Shown one piece after another: positions 6,723-15,048 of a stretch of DNA of 45,799 nt. Each line of letters begins with the position of its first letter. The first letter of the stretch is position 1. The DNA is from Gammaproteobacteria bacterium. Lineage in GTDB: Bacteria > Pseudomonadota > Gammaproteobacteria > Berkiellales > Berkiellaceae. Location: NCBI GenBank assembly GCA_013288185.1, contig JABDCK010000008.1:1-45799 (forward strand), written 5' to 3'. Both the position numbers and the translations under genes were made by a program. The notes below the pieces were generated by a model. The model saw only the letters and a program-made list of their open reading frames with translations, did not search any database and had not been told where the DNA came from.

Positions 6723-7295
6723 TTAGTTAGTTTCATTTATAGTATCGATAATAAATTTGGCCCTGACCTCAGGCTTGCCAAATGGAACATCAATTACTTT
6801 ATATCCTAAGCTCAAGTATAGTTTTCTCACATCATCGCCAAATTGTTTTGCGGCTTCAAATGACATTTTTCTTTCATCATCCGTTTGATATATTTCCTTC
6901 CATCCTGGCGTAAAAAATACCAAATTATTATAACGATATTGCTTTGATGCATTATGAATATGGGAAGGATCCCATCCAAAACCTTGCGCATAAGTAATGT
7001 TATCTGGTATACCCCTATCGAAAATGACGTTATTATCACAATTTTGCATTTGTTTAAATTGAAACATGGCCCGTGAAAGCATAAGTTCTACGAAAAGCTT
7101 TGGATTTCTATCATATATTCCATCACCCTCAATACCTCTTTGTTCTGCAATAATCGGGCGCGCCGGCTCTTCAATGCATAGGTATTTAAGCGCTATTAAT
7201 TCTTGCAATATCGTTGATTTCCCTGCGCCCATTGCCCCCGTTAGAATAAAATAATTATTTTTTTCAAATAATTTATTCACTATAATATTCTCCAT
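6723..7295 (-). CDS. AAA_28-type ATP/GTP-binding protein
   Basis: 190 residues. A Walker A motif (G-A-M-G-A-G-K-S-T) follows the first strand. I-E-E-P-A-R-P-I-I, N-N-V-I-F-D-R-G-I-P-D and the C-terminal R-K-L-Y-L-S-L-G-Y-K-V-I-D-V-P place it in the AAA_28 group of small kinase-like ATPases. The substrate is unknown; relatives resemble nucleotide or small-molecule kinases. The start overlaps the end of the ABC-F gene by 23 bases, so both are probably translated from one transcript. Confidence 0.75.
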   Translation of the reverse strand: MENIIVNKLFEKNNYFILTGAMGAGKSTILQELIALKYLCIEEPARPIIAEQRGIEGDGIYDRNPKLFVELMLSRAMFQFKQMQNCDNNVIFDRGIPDNITYAQGFGWDPSHIHNASKQYRYNNLVFFTPGWKEIYQTDDERKMSFEAAKQFGDDVRKLYLSLGYKVIDVPFGKPEVRAKFIIDTINETN

Positions 7296-8658
7296 TCACA
7301 CCAATCGCTTTTAGAAAGTCTTCATCATGTGAAATGACAATTAAAGCACCTGGATATTCTTTAATTACCTGAATCACATGTTCCCGCGTTTCACTATCTA
7401 GGTTATTAGTAACTTCATCCAATATCAAGAGTTTAGGCGTTTTTGCAGCAATTTGCGCAAGCGAAAGCCGCACCTTTTCTCCACCTGATAAACTTGAAAC
7501 TAATGCATTCACCTCTTCATTTTTCCTAAACAAAAAATCATTGAGATGAAAGCGAATTTCAGTATGTGATGTACTTGGAAGCAATGCCTCCATAGTTTCC
7601 AAAACCGTTTGGGTTGCGCATAATGTGCCATACTGTTGATCTAGATACCCTATATCACTCTGTTTAGGCACAATCCAAGTGCCCGTTTTGATAACTTGCG
7701 GCATATCCAAAATGGCTTTGATAAGTGTTGTTTTACCACTACCATTATCACCCTTAATCGCAATACGCTCACCTGCCATGAGCGATAAATGAATGTTACA
7801 TAATAAGGGTGCATGATAACCCACACTGGCAGCATTAATAGACACTATGGTTTGCTCCTGGAATTCAGCAGATTGTAAAGAAAATTTCGGTTTAATAATC
7901 TCAGGTAAGCGTAGCCCCGCTAATTTAGCATTTAATTCCTGTTTCATCTGTTTTATGGCCGTCTTTTTTCGCCCTGAAGTTTCCTGCGATCTGCCCATTT
8001 TTGCATCACTAACAATGGTTGGCCATTTTCTTTCTTCAATACTTTTTTGCCCTTTGGCGCGACTTTTGGCGGCTCTTTCCTGCTCTTTCATTAGCTTTTG
8101 ATGAACTGCATCTTTCTGCTTGCCTAAACGTACAAGTTCTTGCTCAATGGTGGCGCGTTTAGTTTTTATTGCTTGCAGGTAATCATCATAATTCCCTGAG
8201 AAAATATGAATTTTACCATTGTCAATATGCCAAAGCGTATCCATATCCTGACGCAACAGTTCCCCATCATGAGAAATTACCATTAACGTTCCTGTATAAG
8301 CACGCAGCATGCGCAGCAACGATTTACGATTGTGCAAATCAAGATGATTAGTGGGTTCATCCAACAGCAATAGATTAGGAAGCCCCGCTAGTGCATGCGT
8401 GAGCGCTTTATTAAAGCGCTGCCCGCCACTCAACGTTTCAAAATCTTCTATCACTTGTGCAACATACCCACTTTGTACACCCTCACTGTTTTGTGCAATT
8501 TTTTGAATCATTTTGAGTAAAGTCGATTTTCCACTGCCATTTCTGCCGATAATTGCAATACGACTGCCATAGCGTATATCCGCATTAAAATCATCAAAGC
8601 AGGTTTTATGGGGGAAAGAAAGACATACGTCTTTTAATTGGATAGGTTTATGTATCAT
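7273..8658 (-). CDS. ABC-F family ATPase (ribosome-associated type)
   Basis: 461 residues with two ABC domains in one chain and no membrane segment. Domain 1: G-R-N-G-S-G-K-S-T, L-S-G-G-Q, L-L-L-L-D-E-P-T-N-H-L-D. A charged linker of about 90 residues (K/E/R-rich, around 165-255) follows. Domain 2: G-D-N-G-S-G-K-T-T, L-S-G-G-E-K, L-L-I-L-D-E-V-T-N-N-L-D. ABC-F proteins bind the ribosomal E site and act as translation factors or antibiotic-protection proteins. The length is short for the family (usually 500-650), because domain 1 is compact between its Walker A and signature motifs. Antibiotic protection cannot be claimed from sequence alone. Confidence 0.88.
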   Translation of the reverse strand: MIHKPIQLKDVCLSFPHKTCFDDFNADIRYGSRIAIIGRNGSGKSTLLKMIQKIAQNSEGVQSGYVAQVIEDFETLSGGQRFNKALTHALAGLPNLLLLDEPTNHLDLHNRKSLLRMLRAYTGTLMVISHDGELLRQDMDTLWHIDNGKIHIFSGNYDDYLQAIKTKRATIEQELVRLGKQKDAVHQKLMKEQERAAKSRAKGQKSIEERKWPTIVSDAKMGRSQETSGRKKTAIKQMKQELNAKLAGLRLPEIIKPKFSLQSAEFQEQTIVSINAASVGYHAPLLCNIHLSLMAGERIAIKGDNGSGKTTLIKAILDMPQVIKTGTWIVPKQSDIGYLDQQYGTLCATQTVLETMEALLPSTSHTEIRFHLNDFLFRKNEEVNALVSSLSGGEKVRLSLAQIAAKTPKLLILDEVTNNLDSETREHVIQVIKEYPGALIVISHDEDFLKAIGVNGEYYSE

Positions 8659-8864
8659 AAATATTATCTCTCAAATAAAGTAATTTTTAAGGGCTTGCCC
8701 TGCCAAATAACGATGTTAAGAGATTATTTTCATGATACGCTAAAACCTCGAGTAGGAATTTAAAAAATATACGTTAATAATAGATGTAAAAACCCTCTTA
8801 AGTCAAGAGAACTTCTAACCGCAGGTCAGGATTATGATACCGATAGTCAACCGCTTAACAATCC

Positions 8865-9284
8865 TTAGCATTTTCTAGGACGCAAATTATAAGAATCGGA
8901 TGAATTCACAAATGTTCTATAGTCTCTACAGCTTCTATTAAAAAGTATTAAAAGCTCCGCATTCTTCCATAGCTCTCCGTCCTGCGGACATTTGGGATTT
9001 AGCTGACGCTCCACTTCTTCCCAAATATCTCTAAAAAATGGGCTGTCTTCTTTATTTTTTTTCATAATATACATGTAACCAATCATATAATAGCTGACAT
9101 ATCTTGGCCCCCAAGAATCAAGAAGCCGCCGTAATTTATCTGCTGAAATTCTCCTGGTTGGATTATTAGATTCTATTGCGCGCTCCGCAAGTTTATAACC
9201 TGCAAGATATCCATGCTGTTTATTAAGATCACCTTTCGGGACTGGGACTAAGCAGCGCCAATTATCAACATTATCATGAACCAT
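8865..9284 (-). CDS. hypothetical protein (139 aa)
   Basis: No family recognised. The product is soluble, rich in aromatic and charged residues (R-Y-V-S-Y-Y-M-I-G-Y-M-Y-I-M-K-K), probably helical, with four cysteines, including C-P-Q-D-G and the C-terminal R-P-R-K-C. AAGG lies 8 nt before the ATG. It begins 15 bases after the HAD gene stop, so it is probably the last gene of the GIY-YIG/HAD run. The following 206 bases up to the ABC-F start hold no gene that I can see. Confidence 0.6.
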   Translation of the reverse strand: MVHDNVDNWRCLVPVPKGDLNKQHGYLAGYKLAERAIESNNPTRRISADKLRRLLDSWGPRYVSYYMIGYMYIMKKNKEDSPFFRDIWEEVERQLNPKCPQDGELWKNAELLILFNRSCRDYRTFVNSSDSYNLRPRKC

Positions 9285-9299
9285 ATAAATACCTTACAA

Positions 9300-9902
9300 C
9301 TACTTAGGAATGATGTCTAATTCGGTTAATTTTATTTCACAAGACTGTGCATCCAGAAATTGAAAAGAATGCATCCCAAGGGATAATGCTCCATTTACAT
9401 TTTTTTCTAAATCATCAATAAACACACATTCAGCAGGATTAAGTTCGTATTTTTCTAATAGATGCCTATAAATACCAGCATTGGGCTTTAATATGCCAAT
9501 ATCTGCAGATACTGCCATACCTTTAAAATAATGTAAAAAATTTCTCTGGGTACGATAATAGTCAATTATCTCTTTGATATTATCCGTAATAGAATAAAGC
9601 GGAATATTTAATGCATGTAATTTTTGCAGTAGCTCTACACTGCCTGGAATAGGTACTTGTGTATTTTTAAATTCAAACAATAATTGTGCTATTTTTTCTT
9701 TAGAAATATTAAGCTGCGCATGGTAAAGCAAAATAGCTTCTTCTTCCGTCAATTTTCCCAAATTCAATTCTATCCAGACCGGATGCATTTGTGCAAAAAA
9801 TTTTACCGGTTCCTGTTCTGGAAAAATTGAGGAAATCACTTCATGCGGTGACCAACGTACCAATACATTGCCAATATCAAAAACAACATTCTTTATTTTC
9901 AT
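9300..9902 (-). CDS. HAD family hydrolase (YihX-like phosphatase)
   Basis: 200 residues from the chosen start. HAD motifs: V-V-F-D-I-G-N-V-L (motif I; the second aspartate is replaced by N as in the YihX group), S-I-T-D-N (motif II), K-P-N-A-G-I-Y (motif III lysine) and F-I-D-D-L-E-K-N-V (motif IV). YihX-like enzymes remove phosphate from alpha-glucose-1-phosphate and similar esters in the cytosol; the substrate here is unknown. ATG 9902 fits the normal family start, while the longer frame (9938) adds 12 unrelated residues. It overlaps the GIY-YIG gene by 26 bases. Confidence 0.85.
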   Translation of the reverse strand: MKIKNVVFDIGNVLVRWSPHEVISSIFPEQEPVKFFAQMHPVWIELNLGKLTEEEAILLYHAQLNISKEKIAQLLFEFKNTQVPIPGSVELLQKLHALNIPLYSITDNIKEIIDYYRTQRNFLHYFKGMAVSADIGILKPNAGIYRHLLEKYELNPAECVFIDDLEKNVNGALSLGMHSFQFLDAQSCEIKLTELDIIPK

Positions 9903-10152
9903 GTGAAAAGTCCCAAAAATGTTTGCTTGCAAAAGCACGACCCGAATGAGATTTTAAATATTTTTCAAATCTAATAGCCAAGTGTTCATGCTTAAAAGCA
10001 AAATACGCATGCAGCTTCCAAGGCATATATCTTGCTGTATGAAGAGAATCACCAGCATTGTGCTGACTTAACCTTTTCTTCAGATCTCTTGTATATCCAA
10101 CGTAAGTTCTGTTAGAAAAGTTTTTCGATTTTAATAAATAAACATAATGCAT
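9877..10152 (-). CDS. GIY-YIG domain protein (UPF0213/YhbQ-like)
   Basis: 91 residues: M-H-Y-V-Y-L-L at the start (GIY strand), T-Y-V-G-Y-T-R-D-L-K-K-R-L-S-Q-H (YIG strand and catalytic arginine), then A-I-R-F-E-K-Y-L-K with the conserved glutamate. Single-domain members of this family are presumed structure-specific nucleases with no firmly known role. The start at 10152 gives the canonical beginning; the longer frame to 10287 would run into the tRNA gene and is rejected. Only about 90 bases separate it from the tRNA 3' end. Confidence 0.85.
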   Translation of the reverse strand: MHYVYLLKSKNFSNRTYVGYTRDLKKRLSQHNAGDSLHTARYMPWKLHAYFAFKHEHLAIRFEKYLKSHSGRAFASKHFWDFSHENKECCF

Positions 10153-10238
10153 GCTTGAGAAAATTCTTTTTTGTCTTATATAGAGAAAATTGAGGCCTGC
10201 CGGGCGTAGCTCCCTGCGAAGCAGGAACGAGCGAAGCC

Positions 10239-10328
<90 letters not shown>

Positions 10329-10441
10329 AGAGGGAAGGCATTATAGCAACTCATGCGTCAAGAAACGAGCCTATTTATACCAAGGTAAGTTATAAAGCAT
10401 ACATATAATGACAATATCTGACTTTACACTATTATTTAAAA

Positions 10442-11266
10442 ATGGGCTATTCATTTACAAATTGGGTAATCAATAGATATGGCCATTGGCTCCTCAAAAA
10501 CGATCCGCCAAGCAGAAGCTATTTGTGTGATTTTCCGCAAATTTGCCAAGAGATCCTACCCGGCGATGTATTGCTGATTGAGGGACGTAATCGCGTCAGC
10601 AGGATTATTCAAAATATTACCCGCAGCCCCTGGACGCATGCTGCGCTTTACATTGGGCATCTTGCAGGAATTGAAGATACCCAAGCACGTGAAACGGTCA
10701 AACAAAGCTGTACTGCCACCTTGGATACGCCTTTAATCATTGAGAGCGAAGTTGGCGAAGGAACTATTATTTCACCTTTGACGAAGTATCAAGATGATCA
10801 TATTCGTATTCTACGCCCACAAGGATTAACCACCGTTGAAATTCAAAAAGTGATTACTTATGCCATTAGCCGCTTAGGAAAACAATATGATACGCGCCAC
10901 ATATTTGATTTAGCACGTTTTTTGTTTCCGTGGGGATTATTTCCAAGAAAATGGCGCTCTAGCTTATTTCAACATAATGCCCAACAACCCACAGAAGATA
11001 TTTGTTCTTCTATGATTGCCGATGCTTTCTATTCGATCGGTTTTCCAATTTTACCGTTAGTTAAAACGGATAAAAGTAATCATATTGAACTGATTCAACG
11101 TAATCCACGTTTGTTCACACCCAGTGATTTTGATTATTCGCCTTATTTTAATGTTATCAAATATCCAATTTTTAAATTAGGCACGGGGATTGCTTTGCAA
11201 GATTTACCTTGGAAACGCAATAGCGAAAATAATGACATTGAAGTAACCAATGATCCAACCCATTAA
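10442..11266 (+). CDS. YiiX/YebB-like permuted papain-fold hydrolase
   Basis: 274 residues. The catalytic layout of the YiiX (DUF830) group is visible: G-D-V-L-L-I-E-G near 40, W-T-H-A-A-L-Y-I-G with the histidine, I-I-E-S-E-V-G-E-G with the acidic residue, and E-D-I-C-S-S-M-I-A-D-A-F with the nucleophilic cysteine in the C-terminal half, i.e. a circularly permuted NlpC/P60 order. Family members cleave amide or ester bonds in peptidoglycan-related or lipid substrates; the target here is unknown. No signal peptide is evident, although the N-terminal G-Y-S-F-T-N-W-V-I region is hydrophobic. Confidence 0.75.
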   Translation: MGYSFTNWVINRYGHWLLKNDPPSRSYLCDFPQICQEILPGDVLLIEGRNRVSRIIQNITRSPWTHAALYIGHLAGIEDTQARETVKQSCTATLDTPLIIESEVGEGTIISPLTKYQDDHIRILRPQGLTTVEIQKVITYAISRLGKQYDTRHIFDLARFLFPWGLFPRKWRSSLFQHNAQQPTEDICSSMIADAFYSIGFPILPLVKTDKSNHIELIQRNPRLFTPSDFDYSPYFNVIKYPIFKLGTGIALQDLPWKRNSENNDIEVTNDPTH

Positions 11267-11267
11267 A

Positions 11268-12038
11268 CTATGCTTTAAGACCGATCCCTTTAGATAATAA
11301 ATGCCAGGCAACACCATATAAAATAACATCGCAGCCAAGAATAAATGCTAAAGAAAGCGTTACAGGCACATCTGACGTTCCTAGCATCCCATAGCGAAAA
11401 GCATTAATGACATACAAAATAGGATTCAAATAAGATATTTTTTGCCAAAAAATAGGCAACATATGAATAGAATAAAAAATGCCACCCAAATAAGTCAAAG
11501 GCGTAAGCACAAAAGTTGGAATAATATTAATATCATCAAATCTCTTTGAAAAAATTGCGTTAATGAGACCACACAATGAAAATAGCACTGCCGTTCCAAA
11601 AACCACCAAAAAAATTACCCCCATATGATACACATGCAGCGAAGTAAAGAACATGGCGACCAGAGTTACCAGAAAACCTACTAAACAACTGCGCGTAATA
11701 CCCCCTAAAACATACCCCATTAAAATTACCCAGCTTGACATTGGCGCAACAAACATTTCTTCTATATTTCTTTGAAATTTAGCGGCAAAAAAAGAAGCAA
11801 CCACATTAGAAAACGCATTATTAATAACCGCCATCATAATCAGACCCGGCGCAATATATTCTATATAACGATAACCATCAACCTCGCCAATTCGCGAGCC
11901 AATTAAATTGCCAAAAATAACAAAATATAACACCATGGAAATAGGCGCAGGCAGTAATGTTTGGGTCCAAATTCTAAAAAAACGCACAATTTCTTTATGT
12001 AGCAGTGTATAAAGCGCAATTGCATTCGTGGTATTCAC
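11268..12038 (-). CDS. yadH: ABC-2 type transporter permease (YadH-like)
   Basis: 256 residues with six hydrophobic segments and the ABC-2 landmarks: E-I-V-R-F-F-R-I-W-T-Q-T-L-L-P-A-P near the start, a cytosolic F-Q-R-N-I-E-E-M-F-V-A-P (coupling helix), and Y-L-G-G-I-F-Y-S-I-H-M-L-P late in the protein. It matches the E. coli YadH layout from memory. It overlaps the ATPase gene by 4 bases (ATGA), and together they would form an inner-membrane exporter of unknown substrate. Confidence 0.88.
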   Translation of the reverse strand: MNTTNAIALYTLLHKEIVRFFRIWTQTLLPAPISMVLYFVIFGNLIGSRIGEVDGYRYIEYIAPGLIMMAVINNAFSNVVASFFAAKFQRNIEEMFVAPMSSWVILMGYVLGGITRSCLVGFLVTLVAMFFTSLHVYHMGVIFLVVFGTAVLFSLCGLINAIFSKRFDDINIIPTFVLTPLTYLGGIFYSIHMLPIFWQKISYLNPILYVINAFRYGMLGTSDVPVTLSLAFILGCDVILYGVAWHLLSKGIGLKA

Positions 12039-12964
12039 GCTTCAAAATTCCCTTCATTGGTTTTAACTAAATTTAAAAATAACTCCTCCAAACGGTTGGC
12101 TTTATTGCGCAAGCTCACCACTTCGCAACCATCATCCGTTAATGCCGAGAATAATTTATTTAAAGAGGATGGACGTTTAAAATTCACTTCTAGGGTAAAT
12201 TCATCTAATAGCACCATATTAAAGCCCGTTACTTGCGGAATCTTAGTCAGCGGCGCTTTTAAATCTAATACGATGGTTTCACTACTCAGTTGTGCCAGTA
12301 ATTGTTTCACGCCGCGGTCTTCAATAATCTCACCATGATTGATAATAGCAATACGCCGACAAAGACTTTCTGCCTCTTCCAAATAATGGGTGGTTAACAT
12401 AATGGTTGTCCCCCCTTCATTAAGCGCTTGCAAGAATGTCCAGGTTTCACGTCGTAATTCAATATCCACGCCGGCGGTAGGCTCATCCAAAATCAGTAGC
12501 TTGGGCTCATGAATAATTCCCCTGGCAATCATTAATCGACGCTTTAAACCCCCCGATAGATTACGCGCCGGTTCTTTTGCTTTATGCCACAATCCTAATT
12601 TGTTTAAACAATATTCTGCTCTTTCATACGCCTGTTTATAAGGGATCCCATAATAACCCGCTTGATTGGTTAAAATATCAATCACGCGTTCAAAGAGATT
12701 AAAATTAAATTCCTGCGGTACTAAACCTAAGAATGCTTTAGCGTCTTGTGCGAATTTATCCAAATCATATCCAAATAATGAAACATGGCCTTGTGTCTTA
12801 TTGATTAAAGAAGCAATAATACCTATCAAGGTAGATTTCCCTGCGCCATTTGGGCCCAGCAAACCAAAAAAATCGCCCGGCTCGATTTCAAGATTAATGC
12901 CTTTCAACGCAATGATGCCATTGGCATACTTTTTTTGAACATTTTGAACTGTCAGCGCTTTCAT
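12035..12964 (-). CDS. yadG: ABC transporter ATP-binding protein (YadG-like)
   Basis: 309 residues: G-P-N-G-A-G-K-S-T (Walker A), F-G-Y-D-L, V-P-Q-E-F-N-F-N (Q-loop), L-S-G-G-L-K-R-R-L-M-I-A-R (signature), L-L-I-L-D-E-P-T-A-G-V-D (Walker B) and T-T-H-Y-L-E-E-A-E (H-loop). V-P-Q-E-F-N-F-N and N-K-A-N-R-L-E-E-L-F near the C-terminus are shared with E. coli YadG from memory. The ATG is 40 bases from the divergent membrane-protein start at 13004, so both promoters lie inside a very short space or overlap the coding ends. Confidence 0.92.
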   Translation of the reverse strand: MKALTVQNVQKKYANGIIALKGINLEIEPGDFFGLLGPNGAGKSTLIGIIASLINKTQGHVSLFGYDLDKFAQDAKAFLGLVPQEFNFNLFERVIDILTNQAGYYGIPYKQAYERAEYCLNKLGLWHKAKEPARNLSGGLKRRLMIARGIIHEPKLLILDEPTAGVDIELRRETWTFLQALNEGGTTIMLTTHYLEEAESLCRRIAIINHGEIIEDRGVKQLLAQLSSETIVLDLKAPLTKIPQVTGFNMVLLDEFTLEVNFKRPSSLNKLFSALTDDGCEVVSLRNKANRLEELFLNLVKTNEGNFEA

Positions 12965-13003
12965 GTTATTTTCACTTTATCTAAAATACGAGAAAATATT
13001 GGT

Positions 13004-13693
13004 ATGTTTACTTTAAAAAGTGAGCCACAAGACAAAGAAGATGTCCTAATTCAAGGTTGCAAGCTCTATAGTGACACATTTTGGCTTTCTCTTCCCTTTG
13101 CACTCAGCACCGCTTGCTTCATTTTCCTATCACAACTCTGTATCCGCGCAGAGCATATTGCAGGTTGTGCACTTTGTTCCCTTTTTGCGCTCATGATGAT
13201 CAGCAGTCTTATTTTTCGATTGTACTGCTATTGCAATAGAATTCCGAATAACTTTATACATTCTATCAGACATTCTCTTTTTAGATTAATTCCCTTACTC
13301 GTATTAAGTATACTGTATTCTATGTTAGTGTTAAGCGGAACCATGCTGCTGATTATTCCGGGCATCATTTTAAGTGTTTCACTGATGTTTGTGTTTATAT
13401 TAGGCATTATTGATGCACAAGGAATATTGCAGACATTGCTTAACAGTCACCGCTTAGTTTGGGGAAACTGGTGGCATACGGCGCTAATTATTAGTATACC
13501 GCTTATGTTAGGCACAATTATTACTTTAACCTCCTTTGTTATTGCCGTACGCTTTTTTTCTGAGATGCCTTATGCTGTATTCTTATTCAATGCCATTGCG
13601 CAAATTATTTTTATACCTTTAGTTTTCTCCATTGCACTGGTACTCTTAAATGATTTAAGACTCAGACGACCCTTACTAGGACCACAATGGTAA
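13004..13693 (+). CDS. multi-spanning inner-membrane protein
   Basis: 229 residues from ATG 13004 with about six hydrophobic stretches, including P-G-I-I-L-S-V-S-L-M-F and long I/L/F-rich helices, and short charged loops. The layout resembles the YciC/BPSS1780 type of uncharacterised membrane proteins (glycine-proline helix breaks P-G-I-I, conserved W-G-N-W), but I am not certain of the family. The 13004 start is chosen because the longer frame overlaps yadG. It overlaps the phosphatase gene by 7 bases, so the two are coupled. Confidence 0.7.
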   Translation: MFTLKSEPQDKEDVLIQGCKLYSDTFWLSLPFALSTACFIFLSQLCIRAEHIAGCALCSLFALMMISSLIFRLYCYCNRIPNNFIHSIRHSLFRLIPLLVLSILYSMLVLSGTMLLIIPGIILSVSLMFVFILGIIDAQGILQTLLNSHRLVWGNWWHTALIISIPLMLGTIITLTSFVIAVRFFSEMPYAVFLFNAIAQIIFIPLVFSIALVLLNDLRLRRPLLGPQW

Positions 13694-14328
13694 TGCGCCT
13701 TATTCTCATAACCTTTTTGTGTTTCACTGCTTTTTCTTTACAGGCAGGAATGTCCACACAACAGCGTGCAGCATTAAAAGAATATTATGATTCTGGCAGA
13801 TATTTTAAAGAAGTTGAAAGAAAAATCAGTGATGCTACTGAGTATTTGGATAGGCAACGCCAATATGCAAAGGAACAGCGTTTAGCAATTGTTTTAGATA
13901 TCGATGAAACCGCACTCTCAAACTATCGTAGCCTTGAGCGCATGTTCTTCACCTCCAATGTCCAAGCCTTAACCGGCGCTTATATGCTGGGTGGCGCTGA
14001 AGCTATCCCCCCTATTTTAGCGTTATACCAGCATGCCATTGCGAATAATATTGCTGTTTTTTTTATTAGTGGCCGTCCTAACTCGCTTGAGATTGCCGCA
14101 GCTACCGTCAAAAATCTAAAAAGTGCTGGTTATGACCGTTGGCAAGAAATTATTTTAAAACCACTTGAAAATGATACCCTGAGTGAACAAGAATTTAAAA
14201 CAGATGCCCGCCGACGCATTACCGCAGAAGGTTATATGATTGTGTTGAATGTGGGTGACGAGGATGCAGATCTTAACGGTGGTTATGCAGAAGTTAAAGT
14301 AAAAATTCCCAATCCATTTTATGACTAA
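13687..14328 (+). CDS. secreted HAD superfamily acid phosphatase (class B / OmpP4-like)
   Basis: 213 residues with a signal peptide (M-R-L-I-L-I-T-F-L-C-F-T-A-F-S-L-Q-A, cleaved near QAGM). HAD motifs: I-V-L-D-I-D-E-T-A-L-S-N (nucleophile DxDxT), F-F-I-S-G-R-P (motif II), I-I-L-K-P (lysine) and N-V-G-D-E-D-A-D (motif IV). These belong to the HAD-IIIB acid phosphatase group, which act in the periplasm or outer membrane on nucleotides or small phosphate esters. There is no lipobox cysteine, unlike protein e(P4). The start may be M1 or M3 (13693). Confidence 0.85.
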   Translation: MVMRLILITFLCFTAFSLQAGMSTQQRAALKEYYDSGRYFKEVERKISDATEYLDRQRQYAKEQRLAIVLDIDETALSNYRSLERMFFTSNVQALTGAYMLGGAEAIPPILALYQHAIANNIAVFFISGRPNSLEIAAATVKNLKSAGYDRWQEIILKPLENDTLSEQEFKTDARRRITAEGYMIVLNVGDEDADLNGGYAEVKVKIPNPFYD

Positions 14329-14338
14329 AATTCAGATC

Positions 14339-14416
14339 CGTCATTGCGAGCGTTAGCGAAGCAATCCAGTCTTTTTAAGTTTTTCCTGGATTGCTTCGCT
14401 AACGCTCGCAATGACG
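14339..14416. repeat. 31-bp perfect inverted repeat, dispersed palindromic element
   Basis: Arms 14339-14369 and 14386-14416 are exact reverse complements with a 16-nt T-rich loop. The arms contain GTCATTGCGAGCG and GAAGCAATCCAG, a core I recognise from dispersed palindromic repeats in Legionella, Coxiella, Rickettsia and relatives. It sits between two convergent genes and can act as a terminator in both directions. Only this copy is seen in the window. Confidence 0.85.
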
Positions 14417-14431
14417 AATTGCATTTTAATT

Positions 14432-14884
14432 TTAACGATGGTCAGGTATTTGATTCATCGGTAAATTTCTTTCAACACGTTCCAGTCTTGGTTCACTCCA
14501 ATTTGAAACATCTCGTCCTTCATGTCTACGATAAGTAGGGTGCTGATGTTTAGCATGATGTGTTGCATGATGTTTATGCGCATGATGATGTCTAGCATGA
14601 TGCTTACCATGATGTTTTCCAGCATGGTGTTTAGCAGCATGATGTTCATTTGCCTTTACCGGCTCTTTTGCTTTGTCTTTTTTCGCATGGTGTTTACCAT
14701 GGTGTGTGCCATGATGTTTACCATGATGTTTGCCGGAGTGTTTACCTGCTTTTGCATTGCTATCTGAGGTATCTGCAGCAGCCAAATACATTTCATGTTC
14801 ATAACGAACCATATCAGCAGCAACAACTGTATGTGTATACATTAGGCCAAGCCCCACCACTAAGCTCACTAACCCTTTACGCAT
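14432..14884 (-). CDS. secreted histidine/lysine-rich repeat protein
   Basis: 150 residues: a signal peptide (hydrophobic L-V-S-L-V-V-G-L-G-L-M-Y ending VVAADM), a short linker, then about 70 residues made of H-H-G-K and H-H-A-K repeats, and a polar tail rich in arginine. Roughly a quarter of the chain is histidine. Such runs bind Ni, Zn, Cu or Co, so metal storage or buffering in the periplasm or surface is the likely role, but repeats of this kind also arise by slippage. Several frames overlapping it on the other strand are low-complexity shadows. Confidence 0.8.
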   Translation of the reverse strand: MRKGLVSLVVGLGLMYTHTVVAADMVRYEHEMYLAAADTSDSNAKAGKHSGKHHGKHHGTHHGKHHAKKDKAKEPVKANEHHAAKHHAGKHHGKHHARHHHAHKHHATHHAKHQHPTYRRHEGRDVSNWSEPRLERVERNLPMNQIPDHR

Positions 14885-15048
14885 GTGATTCTCCTGTAAC
14901 TATAATTTTAACAAAGCAATGTATTCTTTGTTTTTCCTAAATTAAATAGTAGCACATAATTATCTCGCAATTAGGAATAATGACTTAGTTGATAAACACT
15001 CTCCAATTAACTTATTGTTTTAATAGAGATTTTAAACCAATAAAAATT

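Noticed and set aside
7273-8658. ABC-F gene as an antibiotic resistance determinant
   Set aside because: The family includes many housekeeping translation factors, and no resistance-type linker could be identified by eye.
14455-14940. Several Met/His-rich frames opposite or out of frame with the His-rich gene
   Set aside because: They are shadows of the CAT/ATG-rich repeat; only the frame with signal peptide and upstream ribosome site is credible.
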